33,647 bases of DNA from a virus: positions 1 to 33,647 of the IMG/VR virus record IMGVR_UViG_3300010430_000289; one strand, given 5' to 3'. The notes beneath the pieces are model-generated. The model worked only from the letters and a program-made list of their open reading frames with translations. It did no database searches and had not been told where the DNA came from. A program made the translations under genes and the position numbers. This document shows, one piece after another, positions 7,150-13,628 of this stretch (positions are counted from its first letter, which is position 1; each line of letters opens with the position of its first letter).

Positions 7150-7298
7150 GAGAGCCATACTACATATTCTGCTATAATGAGTAACTTTAGCCATACTATA
7201 CAAAGAAATACTACCAATGGATCTGGTATTGGAGCAGATAACATGTCATATAATATAACTAAAGCTATTAGGGCCATTATTCCGAATAGATAGATCAT
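7146..7298 (-). CDS. Very small two-helix membrane protein, 50 aa
   Basis: MIYLFGIMALIALVILYDML is one membrane segment; after SAPIPDP comes a second (LVVFLCIVWLKLLIIAEYVV). Almost the whole protein is hydrophobic with a tight proline turn, like toxin-sized phage membrane proteins. It overlaps its neighbours as ATGA at both ends (7295-7298 and 7146-7149), and this chaining is the main evidence. No SD; translation would depend on the upstream gene. Confidence 0.7.
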   Translation of the reverse strand: MIYLFGIMALIALVILYDMLSAPIPDPLVVFLCIVWLKLLIIAEYVVWLS

Positions 7299-7462
7299 AA
7301 TGGCTTTGCCGGTATAAGATTATGATCTCTAAGATGCTTTAGATATCTTAATCTCTGCTCTGTTTCTCTGATCTCTATAGCTAAACCTCTATGCCAGCTA
7401 TCTAGATATTCTTTCCAGAGTAGATCAAAGCCGTAGCATTTATCTCTGATACCAGCTACCAT
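7295..7462 (-). CDS. Small basic helical protein, 55 aa
   Basis: MVAGIRDKCYGFDLLWKEYL continues into an Arg/Glu/Leu helix (IEIRETEQRLRYLKHLRDH), probably coiled coil. GGAGG stands seven bases before ATG 7462 inside the end of the upstream gene. It overlaps the upstream gene by 7 bases and the next by 4. Function unknown. Confidence 0.72.
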   Translation of the reverse strand: MVAGIRDKCYGFDLLWKEYLDSWHRGLAIEIRETEQRLRYLKHLRDHNLIPAKPL

Positions 7463-7653
7463 TCATCTTCCTCCCAAGTCTCTCCTGCTTCTATAGCCTC
7501 TGCTCTCCAGTTACGACCTGCATACTTCTCTGCACACTGTTCACAGAGATAAGGATTACCAGAGGGTGAGGTATTACCACAGCGTACAGTTATAGCTTTA
7601 TAGTCCCAACCTTTAGGTATATATACTTCCATTGGTTTATCACAGCCTGCCAT
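7456..7653 (-). CDS. Small zinc-ribbon-like protein, 65 aa
   Basis: Cysteines at residues 4, 25, 37 and 40 (MAGCDKP, VRCGNTSPSG, YLCEQC) make a plausible zinc ribbon, followed by an acidic Trp-rich tail (ETWEEDEW). The pattern GWDYKAITVRCGNTSPSG is one I associate with small phage proteins of unknown role. AGGAG is a clear SD. It overlaps the previous gene by 14 bases. Confidence 0.8.
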   Translation of the reverse strand: MAGCDKPMEVYIPKGWDYKAITVRCGNTSPSGNPYLCEQCAEKYAGRNWRAEAIEAGETWEEDEW

Positions 7654-7804
7654 TAGATTTCTCCTGTCTTTGTAGTACTGAGAGTATATCTGTATAGCCC
7701 ATCTCCTTCAAGAACTCAGCTAGCTTCTTATCCGCATCTTCCGTTTGAGCTTTCTGATCTCTGAGCATCTCCTGAGCCATCTTTTCTGATAGTGGCTTTC
7801 TCAT
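7640..7804 (-). CDS. Small charged helical protein, 54 aa
   Basis: MRKPLSEKMAQEMLRDQKAQ then EDADKKLAEFLKEMGYTDIL: a highly charged, all-helical protein. GAGG lies six bases before the ATG, which overlaps the upstream stop as ATGA. No known motif. Confidence 0.7.
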   Translation of the reverse strand: MRKPLSEKMAQEMLRDQKAQTEDADKKLAEFLKEMGYTDILSVLQRQEKSNGRL

Positions 7805-7923
7805 TTCCTACCTCGGCTTATCCACCAGTAGTGCCAGATATAGGTCTTGCTATTGAAGATTAGCATAAAGCCTTTCTTTCTATAATAGAAAGTGTATGTA
7901 GTGATAGGTATCAGCTTAGGCAT
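7801..7923 (-). CDS. Very small basic aromatic protein, 40 aa
   Basis: MPKLIPITTYTFYYRKKGFM then IFNSKTYIWHYWWISRGRK: rich in Tyr, Trp, Lys and Arg, possibly membrane- or nucleic-acid-associated. AGGA lies seven bases upstream; it overlaps both neighbours by 4-8 bases. Without homologues its reality rests on position and SD. Confidence 0.6.
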   Translation of the reverse strand: MPKLIPITTYTFYYRKKGFMLIFNSKTYIWHYWWISRGRK

Positions 7924-8080
7924 ACCATTTTCCTACTTTATCATATAAGTCTACTAAATCTTCATGTCCTAATTCTTTTAGAAATTCACATAGTATCCAA
8001 TCTGCTATACCATGCCCTATCTCATAATCTCCCTCAGGTTCTATTTCTGCCATCTGTTTCATTGCCTGTTCTTTAGTCAC
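7916..8080 (-). CDS. Small acidic protein with GTG start, 54 aa
   Basis: GTG at 8080 overlaps the helicase stop (GTGA) and follows a very strong GGGGGAGG SD lying in the helicase's Glu-rich last codons. Sequence: MTKEQAMKQMAEIEPEGDYE, then IADWILCEFLKELGHEDLVD. Acidic and helical; unknown function. First of the ten small overlapping genes. Confidence 0.72.
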   Translation of the reverse strand: MTKEQAMKQMAEIEPEGDYEIGHGIADWILCEFLKELGHEDLVDLYDKVGKWYA

Positions 8081-9903
8081 TCTTCCTCCCCCTCTTCTGC
8101 TGGTATGATATCTACTACTTGATCCAGATACCCAGAGTTAAAGAACTCTATCTTATCAGCCAGAGTAGATCCTTTAATTCTCTGGTTCTTCTGGCATTTA
8201 TCTATAATATGCTGCTGTGCTACTACATCTAGGCGTAAGCGTGGTCGAGTCATAGCAGTATAGAATAGCTCTCTAAAGAGGTGAGTATTATTAGTATCAT
8301 GTAAGACTAGTACGACCCTGGGCCATTCCGATCCCTGAGCTTTGTGGACAGATAGAGCATATCCTAGCATGAAGTCATTAAAGTGACCTGCTGCTTGTAG
8401 TGTCATCTCCTGTTCTGTATCATCTATTCTAACAGTTACTATGTGAGATGAAGCCCGCTTGCGTTCGTCAGTCTCTACATCTTCTGAGGCTGCTTCTAGA
8501 TTGAAGTGGCTGAAATCATATTCTTCATCTGCAAAGGGATTAGTTTCTGTACCATTCTTTTCTGCATGATCTGAATAGAGATTAACATAAGAGCCAGTAT
8601 AGTCTAGGTTCTTAGATTCAGGAGATGGTGTCTTACCATAGTATCCATAGTTATATCTAATCTCTGTAACTATTCCCTCTTGTTTGTCTAAGAATACACG
8701 GTCACCTACTCTAAGATATATCTTACGAAAGCCAGCTATTATCTCATAGACTGTAGAGCCAGTAGTGTGAGCCATATAGGTGGCTATCATAGTGGATATA
8801 CCCTGAGCTGTAATAGCTTTAGCATTAGGTACATTCCAGGGAGAGAGTATCATATCTTCCATAGGATTAAACTGTCCGGCTTTTATGAGCTTCTCAAAGA
8901 ACTTCCTAAGCTGTAGTCTGAACTCTACATCTCCCATCTTGTATGTCTTAGCTTTAGCTGTGAATAGCCTGATACCCTCTTGTGTAGCTGGGTCATAGTC
9001 TTCTTTTACGGGCCGACCTTCTATGACTCGTAGTGCCTGTCTAATGATACCAGACTCAAGAGCTTGTCTATGTACGTGCTTAAGCTCTATGATAGGTAGC
9101 TGCTGTACTGCGTAGTTAAGAACAGATTTACCGATAACAGGTGGTAGCTGATTCAGATCTCCTAGGAATATGATCTGTACTCCAGGAGGTAGAGCTTCCC
9201 AGAGCTGCTGCCATAGGGAGTTATCACCTACACCCAGAAGAGTACCCTCTTCTACTATCAGGTGGGTTATATTGAGCTTGTTATACCTATCACGCTTTGG
9301 ATAGTATATGCGCTTTGTATCCCCAGTCTCAGGATCAGTTATAAACTCTACAGAGTATTCTAAGAGGTTATGTACTGTGGTTACATTATAACCAAAGCAC
9401 TTGGCTACTTCAGGGTGAGAGCAGAGCTTATTACGTATGTTATTAGTGGCTCTATTAGTGAAGGCCACAACTGCCATTGCGGGAGCTGTTACCATATCAC
9501 CCAGCCCACGGATACGGTAGTTGGTTAGATTAGCAGAGGATAGCATATCATGCGTGTGTATATAGTCCAGAGCTATAGCCTGTACCATAGTAGTTTTGCC
9601 AGAGCCAGCTTTACCTAAGATAGAGAAGCTAGACCCTTTACGCCACTGGGCTACGCCCGCCTCTTGATAGGAGTCTAGCTGTATAGGGTTGCCTTTCTGA
9701 TCTACTATACCTTCTACTAGTTGAGGTGTAGCGGCTACTGCCGGAGGTATAGAGAGTGAGAGAGTCATAGGCTTTGCTATAGGAGGGAGCATAGAGGCTA
9801 GCTTTTCTTTAGCGTCTGGTATCTGTTCCCTTATGATACGCTCTACTGGTGTTTCTTGTGTATGCGTGTCGGCCTTCGGCCCTTTAGGTATAGTGAGTAG
9901 CAT
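8077..9903 (-). CDS. SF1 DNA helicase, RecD/Dda-like
   Basis: 608 aa ATP-dependent DNA helicase. Motifs in order: Q-type segment LDSYQEAGV (76-84), Walker A GKAGSGKTT (97-105), motif Ia AVVAFTNRATNNI (144-156), motif II HLIVEEGTLLG (214-224), motif III GDLNQLPPV (248-256), HVHRQA (about 276-281), motif V YALSVHKAQGSEW and motif VI FYTAMTRPRLRL near the C-terminus. Motif II has Glu-Glu-Gly instead of Asp-Glu-Ala. An inserted region (about residues 400-490) carries the barrel-like part between motifs IV and V. The C-terminus is Glu-rich. The ATG overlaps the upstream stop (TGATG). The likely role is unwinding or remodelling at phage replication forks. Confidence 0.93.
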   Translation of the reverse strand: MLLTIPKGPKADTHTQETPVERIIREQIPDAKEKLASMLPPIAKPMTLSLSIPPAVAATPQLVEGIVDQKGNPIQLDSYQEAGVAQWRKGSSFSILGKAGSGKTTMVQAIALDYIHTHDMLSSANLTNYRIRGLGDMVTAPAMAVVAFTNRATNNIRNKLCSHPEVAKCFGYNVTTVHNLLEYSVEFITDPETGDTKRIYYPKRDRYNKLNITHLIVEEGTLLGVGDNSLWQQLWEALPPGVQIIFLGDLNQLPPVIGKSVLNYAVQQLPIIELKHVHRQALESGIIRQALRVIEGRPVKEDYDPATQEGIRLFTAKAKTYKMGDVEFRLQLRKFFEKLIKAGQFNPMEDMILSPWNVPNAKAITAQGISTMIATYMAHTTGSTVYEIIAGFRKIYLRVGDRVFLDKQEGIVTEIRYNYGYYGKTPSPESKNLDYTGSYVNLYSDHAEKNGTETNPFADEEYDFSHFNLEAASEDVETDERKRASSHIVTVRIDDTEQEMTLQAAGHFNDFMLGYALSVHKAQGSEWPRVVLVLHDTNNTHLFRELFYTAMTRPRLRLDVVAQQHIIDKCQKNQRIKGSTLADKIEFFNSGYLDQVVDIIPAEEGEEE

Positions 9904-10727
9904 CAGAATACGTCCTCATCTAATTCGATAGGTGTAACATCAGAGTCTAAGAGCCGGATTACTATCTGAAAGCTCTTGGCTACTGTGCTATCCATATCTA
10001 ATTGACTATGTGCAATGGCTTGATCGTATATAGATTTGAGTGTAGCTCTCATATCAGTACGATATACAGTAGATACGCTATGATAGAGATCCAGCAGAGA
10101 TGTGACCTTTTTAATTGAAGCCCGGTCTATCTCGACAGGTAGAGCATTTGAGAGGGAGTATATGTTCTTCTTTACCCGGCCCAGAGCTGACTTTGGATCT
10201 TGTTTAGCAGATACTTTAGTAGAGCCTGTATCTGATCCCTTAGCCCATGTGGATACTGTTTGTATAGAGTTATACTCTAGGTCAGCATCATCCAGCTCTG
10301 ATGATATAAGAGAGGAGATAGTTTCCATCATATACTGGCTGTTTCTCTCAGCTTTGGCTAGAGTAGCAAGTGATATGTGGGGAACCTGTCTCTTGAGAAC
10401 TACTGTAGTATTGTATACAGCATAGAACATCTTCACTAGATTGTACTTTGATTCGTGCTCTAGTGTAGTAGATATGTAACCCCTGCAGAACTGAGGCTCT
10501 TGATCTCTATCAGCTATTAGACCATGCTCATCTAATCGAAGGATGATTCCAGCGATGATGTATGATTTAGGGAGATCTTGTCCCTTGCTCTTTATCAGGC
10601 TGAATAGCCGGTCTGTATGCACTGATAGAGGATGAACCATTGATAGTAGCTGACTGGTATCATAGTCATCTTGAAAGGATACTGATAGACCAGACAGCGG
10701 GCATATTGTGTAGCTAGATTTAGACAT
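9903..10727 (-). CDS. Hypothetical protein, 274 aa, early region
   Basis: Not recognised. Opens MSKSSYTICPLSGLSVSFQD, with a C-P-x-S-G-L motif that looks like half of a zinc site. A helical middle follows (YIIAGIILRLDEHG; NLVKMFYAVYNTTVVLKRQV), then a Ser/Lys-rich linker (about 165-185) and a helical C-terminal part ending acidic. The layout, next to the helicase in a replication operon, would suit a helicase-loading or primase accessory factor, but no motif proves it. AAAGGAG stands five bases before the ATG, one of the strongest SD sites here. Confidence 0.85.
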   Translation of the reverse strand: MSKSSYTICPLSGLSVSFQDDYDTSQLLSMVHPLSVHTDRLFSLIKSKGQDLPKSYIIAGIILRLDEHGLIADRDQEPQFCRGYISTTLEHESKYNLVKMFYAVYNTTVVLKRQVPHISLATLAKAERNSQYMMETISSLISSELDDADLEYNSIQTVSTWAKGSDTGSTKVSAKQDPKSALGRVKKNIYSLSNALPVEIDRASIKKVTSLLDLYHSVSTVYRTDMRATLKSIYDQAIAHSQLDMDSTVAKSFQIVIRLLDSDVTPIELDEDVF

Positions 10728-10737
10728 AGGGACTCCT

Positions 10738-10947
10738 TTAGAGTCTAGAGGTTAGATTGATAGTGTAGTAGTTAGAGCGATCTTGTATAAGCTGGGCATT
10801 CCATATCTGTCCAGGCATAAGATCTTGTATGGTATAGTTTATATTAGCTATGAAGCAGACTTTACCAGATAGTTTATCATCTGATGAGAGAAGGCGAGCC
10901 GACCAGCCATCTCTGTTAGTAGTATCTTGTACGATACGGATTAGCAT
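10738..10947 (-). CDS. First gene of the leftward operon, small beta-rich protein, 69 aa
   Basis: MLIRIVQDTTNRDGWSARLL leads into GKVCFIANINYTIQDL and MPGQIWNAQLIQDRSNYYTI, an alternating pattern like a small OB or SH3-like barrel. ATG 10947 was chosen because AGGAG precedes it by about ten bases and because the predicted transcript starts near 11024, so the upstream in-frame ATG at 11028 would lie at or before the transcript end. Unknown function; an early small barrel could bind nucleic acid. Confidence 0.75.
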   Translation of the reverse strand: MLIRIVQDTTNRDGWSARLLSSDDKLSGKVCFIANINYTIQDLMPGQIWNAQLIQDRSNYYTINLTSRL

Positions 10948-10967
10948 TAGATATAGTCTCCTAGGTA

Positions 10968-11025
10968 GATGGCAGCCGGTATGATACGAGGTCTGTATAT
11001 AGAGATTAGAGTCGGGGCTGCCATC
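10968..11025 (-). promoter_or_regulatory. 5' leader hairpin of the leftward operon
   Basis: GATGGCAGCC (10968-10977) and GGCTGCCATC (11016-11025) are perfect 10-bp inverted arms separated by 38 bases. On the leftward transcript the first arm starts at the predicted +1 and the second ends a few bases before the AGGAG SD of the first gene. It could stabilise the 5' end or control access to the SD. As DNA it could also be an operator. Confidence 0.7.
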
Positions 11026-11030
11026 CAAAT

Positions 11031-11059
11031 ATTGTACAGGAATCCCCGGAGAAGGTCAA
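11031..11059 (-). promoter_or_regulatory. Leftward sigma70-like promoter
   Basis: On the minus strand, TTGACC (11059-11054), a 17-base spacer, then TACAAT (11036-11031): 5/6 matches to each consensus hexamer with ideal spacing. Predicted start near 11024, 77 bases before the first ATG. It would drive the whole 10947-to-1 block. Confidence 0.75.
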
Positions 11060-11650
11060 CAAGCGTGTAAGTGGTTGATTTTAAAGGATTTTCTCGATTT
11101 TTCGATCATTCTGATGTATCTAATGACCTGATTGTCTAATTGATTACTCGATTACTCAATTCGTTTTTAAGTGTAAGTGCCTGAAATATCAGTAGTTTAT
11201 CCGTTCGATTCTCCTGATTCACCTGATTACCATATGATACCCGAGTGTGCGTGTGAGTGTTCGGTGTCGTGTGCGTATGATAGGAGGTAAATATCTGGGC
11301 TGATACGAATACATAGGTATTTTTTCTGAATGACTGTGTCAAAAGAAATACTCTCTCTATATAAGATACACCCTCTCCCCTTAGCAGGCTACCGCCTGAT
11401 ACCTATAGTACCCGATACCATCTGATCGACCCCTATTGCACTCACGGTCCCCCCCCAGGAATCGTGTGATATTGGTTATTAGGTGGATCTGGGGTATTGA
11501 AGAATCGGGCGAATCAGGCAATCGGGTTTTGGTATCTAATGAGTATGTATATCTAATCCTACTACCTTCACTGGCTACTGCCAGAGCTTATCCGCTAGGC
11601 CAGATCCGTGATCTTCCCACCTGGCGCACCCTGGTCAGATGCTCGATTAA
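11060..11650. other. Divergent intergenic region with short tandem repeats, possible origin
   Basis: No convincing gene. 11080-11230 is AT-rich with many GATT steps, including a tandem 8-mer GATTACTC at 11142-11149 and 11150-11157. A GT-rich stretch follows (about 11245-11278), then a C8 run (11449-11456) and three close copies of AATCRGGY at 11503, 11512 and 11520. A perfect TTGACA occurs on the minus strand at 11342-11337, but the hexamer 17 bases on (TACCTA) is poor. The repeat content and the position between divergent operons would suit a replication origin or a transcription control region; this is inference. Confidence 0.5.
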
Positions 11651-11694
11651 TAGTCTCTGTCTATCGGGGGAGGGGAGGGGATAGATACAGACTA
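11651..11694. promoter_or_regulatory. Long hairpin with all-purine G-rich loop
   Basis: Arms 11651-11665 and 11680-11694 pair at 13 of 15 positions plus one G-U, with one mismatch. The 14-base loop is GGGGGAGGGGAGGG; with the G at 11680 the tract is G5-A-G4-A-G4. It lies about 100 bases before the first rightward gene. A cruciform, a G-rich structure or a protein site at an origin/promoter are all possible. Confidence 0.7.
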
Positions 11695-11708
11695 TCTATC
11701 TAATTCTA

Positions 11709-11737
11709 TTGATTTAGATTAGGTAAAGGCATATCTT
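11709..11737 (+). promoter_or_regulatory. Weak candidate rightward promoter
   Basis: TTGATT (11709-11714), 17 bases, TATCTT (11732-11737): 4/6 matches to each hexamer. It lies between the G-rich hairpin and the first rightward gene, where a promoter is expected. Moderate to weak evidence. Confidence 0.35.
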
Positions 11738-11794
11738 TTTGGCTTGATTTCTGATATGTTGGGATTTCATTCATTAGATAGGAAGGAAGGCACC

Positions 11795-12181
11795 ATGAAG
11801 ACCAAGACCACCAAACAGTTTTGTAAGATCGACGGAATTGAGCATATAGAAGAGTCGGACCAGTTCGGCAGAGTTATATCTAGAGAGCCAGCCAGACCTT
11901 ACCAGTTATCAGACGCAGTTCTCAGGATGGCTATGACCGCAACAGATACAGCTTACTTTCTAGCAAAGTGCGAAGCTAAACTGGCACGAAAAGCTGGCTA
12001 CATGAGTATATGGGGTTACTGGATGAGCCAATGCAAGGTATTAAAGAAAAGACTCGCTATATTGGCAAATATGCTACATAGACGGCTTTTCTATAGAGGC
12101 GTGACTATGGTTGCTTTTCCTTGTCTGTCTTACACTATTGCTGATGTATATACCGCAGTACAGCAGAGTCATAGGCTTTGA
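11795..12181 (+). CDS. Hypothetical protein, 128 aa, first rightward gene
   Basis: ATG 11795 is preceded by AAGGAAGG; the in-frame ATG at 11744 lacks an SD. MKTKTTKQFCKIDGIEHIEE is polar, and the middle has AYFLAKCEAKLARKAGYMSIWGYW and a basic helix (CKVLKKRLAILANMLHRRL). The C-terminal part (VTMVAFPCLSYTIADVYTAV) is moderately hydrophobic. Four or more Cys but no clear zinc pattern. Early codons are GC-richer (AAG, ACC, GAC) than in the leftward genes. Unknown function. Confidence 0.65.
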   Translation: MKTKTTKQFCKIDGIEHIEESDQFGRVISREPARPYQLSDAVLRMAMTATDTAYFLAKCEAKLARKAGYMSIWGYWMSQCKVLKKRLAILANMLHRRLFYRGVTMVAFPCLSYTIADVYTAVQQSHRL

Positions 12182-12239
12182 GATGCGATATAACGGGAGA
12201 TATGCCGGTTTTGATGGTCTGACCAGCCTACATTCTATA

Positions 12240-12250
12240 TATGGTACAAT
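12240..12250 (+). promoter_or_regulatory. Candidate extended -10 promoter
   Basis: TATGGTACAAT: an extended TGn motif followed by TACAAT (12245-12250), 47 bases before the ATG at 12297. No good -35 at standard spacing (TTGATG lies too far upstream). It would give the 216-aa gene its own transcript. Confidence 0.4.
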
Positions 12251-12296
12251 GGGTTCCCCAATCGGGAGAATTCACTTCAATCTGGAGATTGTAAAA

Positions 12297-12947
12297 ATGA
12301 GACAAGTTACGACCGAACTGCAAAAGACAGTAAACAAGCTGGACAAGTCCGGCAACGTTGTGATGTCTAATGGCAAGGCAGAGAAAGAAAGGGTACACGA
12401 CCGCTTCAGCGTCTGGTACTGCCCTGATCTGTCTGACTTTGGATATGATATGCCTGAGCCAGATAAGTGGGAAGCTACGGACATCGTAGGGCCAGATGGT
12501 GCAAAGGTATCCTGTGAGGTTCCTGTTTACGACGATGCTCTGACAGACTGGCTGATGAAAGCCATACGGGACAAGGCATTGTCCATCAGCCGGAGTCGAG
12601 AGAAGAGTGACACTCAGGAAGTCCCTGAGACTATGGCAGACTATCTGGCCTCGGCTGGTGGCATGCCCATATCTCAGCAGAGTAAGATCTTTGCGGAGAG
12701 TTACAGGGAATGGATGGCAGCCAATGGATACGACGCGCAACAGATTGCTACCTACGGGACTCGCTATGTGAAGTTTGATACAGTAGCGGCCCTGGAAGGT
12801 GCCAAGCTGGAGCATATCGTTAGCAACCTCAATAAGTTTATCCCGACTATTGATGAAGAGATGACCGGCAAGCTGGCGGGTGTACTTCGCAAGTATCAGG
12901 ATGCTATCACCATAGCGGCAGCGGCATCAGAAGCTGATGCTTTCTAA
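12297..12947 (+). CDS. Hypothetical soluble protein, 216 aa, likely well expressed
   Basis: ATG 12297 follows GGAG at nine bases; a longer in-frame reading from 12111 lacks an SD and overlaps the previous gene. The protein is polar: MRQVTTELQKTVNKLDKSGN, VWYCPDLSDFGYDMPEPDKW, a Ser/Arg segment (ISRSREKSDTQ), helical SKIFAESYREWMAANGYDAQ, and an Ala-rich C-terminus (TIAAAASEADAF). Codons favour CTG, ACC, AAG and GAC more than most of the phage, as in the capsid gene. It is followed by a terminator-like stem, so it may be a single-gene transcript. No family recognised. Confidence 0.8.
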   Translation: MRQVTTELQKTVNKLDKSGNVVMSNGKAEKERVHDRFSVWYCPDLSDFGYDMPEPDKWEATDIVGPDGAKVSCEVPVYDDALTDWLMKAIRDKALSISRSREKSDTQEVPETMADYLASAGGMPISQQSKIFAESYREWMAANGYDAQQIATYGTRYVKFDTVAALEGAKLEHIVSNLNKFIPTIDEEMTGKLAGVLRKYQDAITIAAAASEADAF

Positions 12948-13000
12948 TGATCTTTTTTTCAGGGCTAAGTCATTGATATTAGCTTGAATTAGATCCAATT

Positions 13001-13034
13001 AGGCCCGATTGCTACTGGTAAGGTGATCGGGCCT
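13001..13034 (+). terminator. Terminator-like hairpin
   Basis: AGGCCCGAT (13001-13009) pairs perfectly with ATCGGGCCT (13026-13034), loop 16 bases, followed by TTATCT. The 9-bp GC-rich stem is strong but the T-run is short. It lies 54 bases after the 216-aa gene and would end rightward transcripts from the control region. Confidence 0.6.
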
Positions 13035-13070
13035 TTATCTCCTGGGATATATCAGAACTTAATTATATTA

Positions 13071-13341
13071 CCGTATGCTTATATTCCCGCGCTTCATTTC
13101 ATTCAGCGGAAGACTGTATTCCCTTTGGTCATACGGAAGAACTAAGGATATAGCTATGCTTCGCATACGCTACACTATATGATAGTGCATTCACTATGTT
13201 CATGCGGAAGATCTAAGGAGTCGCAAGCGACGGGTTATTAAGAGAACTAAGGAGCTTCATTGCATTCAGCGTATCTAATGTATGTACAAGTACATACCGC
13301 CTAAGGAATCCCCCTTAACAACAGGCGGGGGATGGAAGCCT
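13071..13341 (+). ncRNA. Candidate structured non-coding RNA with CTAAGGA/hairpin units
   Basis: No plausible gene. CTAAGGA occurs at 13142, 13213, 13247 and 13301, each followed within a few bases by a stem-loop: AGC-TATGC/GCATA-c-GCT (13152-13171), GTCGC-AA-GCGAC (13220-13231), a weak GCT/AGC stem (13254-13270) and ATCCCCC/GGGGGAT (13308-13333). Further stems are ATAGTG-CATT-CACTAT (13182-13197), GTATGTAC-AA-GTACATAC (13280-13297) and an outer CCGTATG/CATACGG pair (13071-13077, 13130-13136). Two longer repeats also occur: an 18-mer at 13131-13148 and 13202-13219 (16/18) and another at 13091-13108 and 13254-13271 (17/18). TAAGGAG is complementary to the 16S rRNA anti-SD. Function unknown; an RNA is inferred from structure only. 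Confidence 0.5.
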
Positions 13342-13343
13342 TT

Positions 13344-13371
13344 TTGAATCCTTACGTCTCCCGTATATCAT
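13344..13371 (+). promoter_or_regulatory. Candidate promoter of the virion operon
   Basis: TTGAAT (13344-13349), 16 bases, TATCAT (13366-13371): 4/6 and 5/6 matches to sigma70 hexamers. Predicted start near 13378, just before the first gene of the 20-kb rightward block and just after the structured region. Confidence 0.55.
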
Positions 13372-13395
13372 AAACGGCTGTCCAAATTTACTAAA

Positions 13396-13626
13396 ATGAT
13401 AGATTCACCCATATCATACAGACTTTACGCAGATACAGATTGGCTACCTATACCTTCACAGGTTACGATATCTAATCCAGCACTTCTCTATTGCCCACTA
13501 GATCAAGACTCAGTGATATTAGGATCGCAGATACATCCCCTAAGAGTCTATGAGCTACTATGGGAGAATGGAGATACTTGGAACTCGCTTACAGGTGAGC
13601 ACCCACAACAGCATCTACCGAGGTAA
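13396..13626 (+). CDS. Hypothetical protein, 76 aa, first gene of the virion block
   Basis: MIDSPISYRLYADTDWLPIP starts a small, neutral, beta-leaning protein with a C-terminal helix (PLRVYELLWENGDTW). No SD precedes the ATG, and the predicted transcript start lies only about 18 bases upstream, so initiation may be nearly leaderless. It ends 2 bases before the next ATG. Function unknown. Confidence 0.65.
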   Translation: MIDSPISYRLYADTDWLPIPSQVTISNPALLYCPLDQDSVILGSQIHPLRVYELLWENGDTWNSLTGEHPQQHLPR

Positions 13627-13628
13627 TC

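Noticed and set aside
7150-7203. Longer start for the CxxC protein (7203 or 7194)
   Set aside because: No SD, and it would cover the end of the 50-aa membrane gene; ATG 7149 fits the ATGA chain.
11136-11342. 68-codon leftward frame in the divergent gap
   Set aside because: TTG start, no SD, low-complexity Thr/His translation from a GT-rich stretch; upstream of the predicted leftward promoter.
11314-11342. Second leftward promoter with perfect TTGACA
   Set aside because: The hexamer at 17 bases is TACCTA, only two matches to the -10 consensus; other spacings are no better.
11436-11684. 82-codon rightward frame in the divergent gap
   Set aside because: No SD, composition unlike phage proteins, and it runs through the C8 run and the G-rich hairpin, so it is probably chance.
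12111-12296. N-terminal extension of the 216-aa protein
   Set aside because: It overlaps the previous gene by 71 bases and has no SD, whereas ATG 12297 has GGAG and lies downstream of a promoter-like extended -10.
12228-12815. 195-codon leftward frame opposite the 216-aa gene
   Set aside because: Antisense shadow of a real rightward gene with a good SD; no SD and no protein-like pattern of its own.
13071-13341. CRISPR array from the repeats in the structured region
   Set aside because: Repeats are short, imperfect and unevenly spaced (71, 34 and 54 bases), with hairpins rather than unique spacers; no cas genes.
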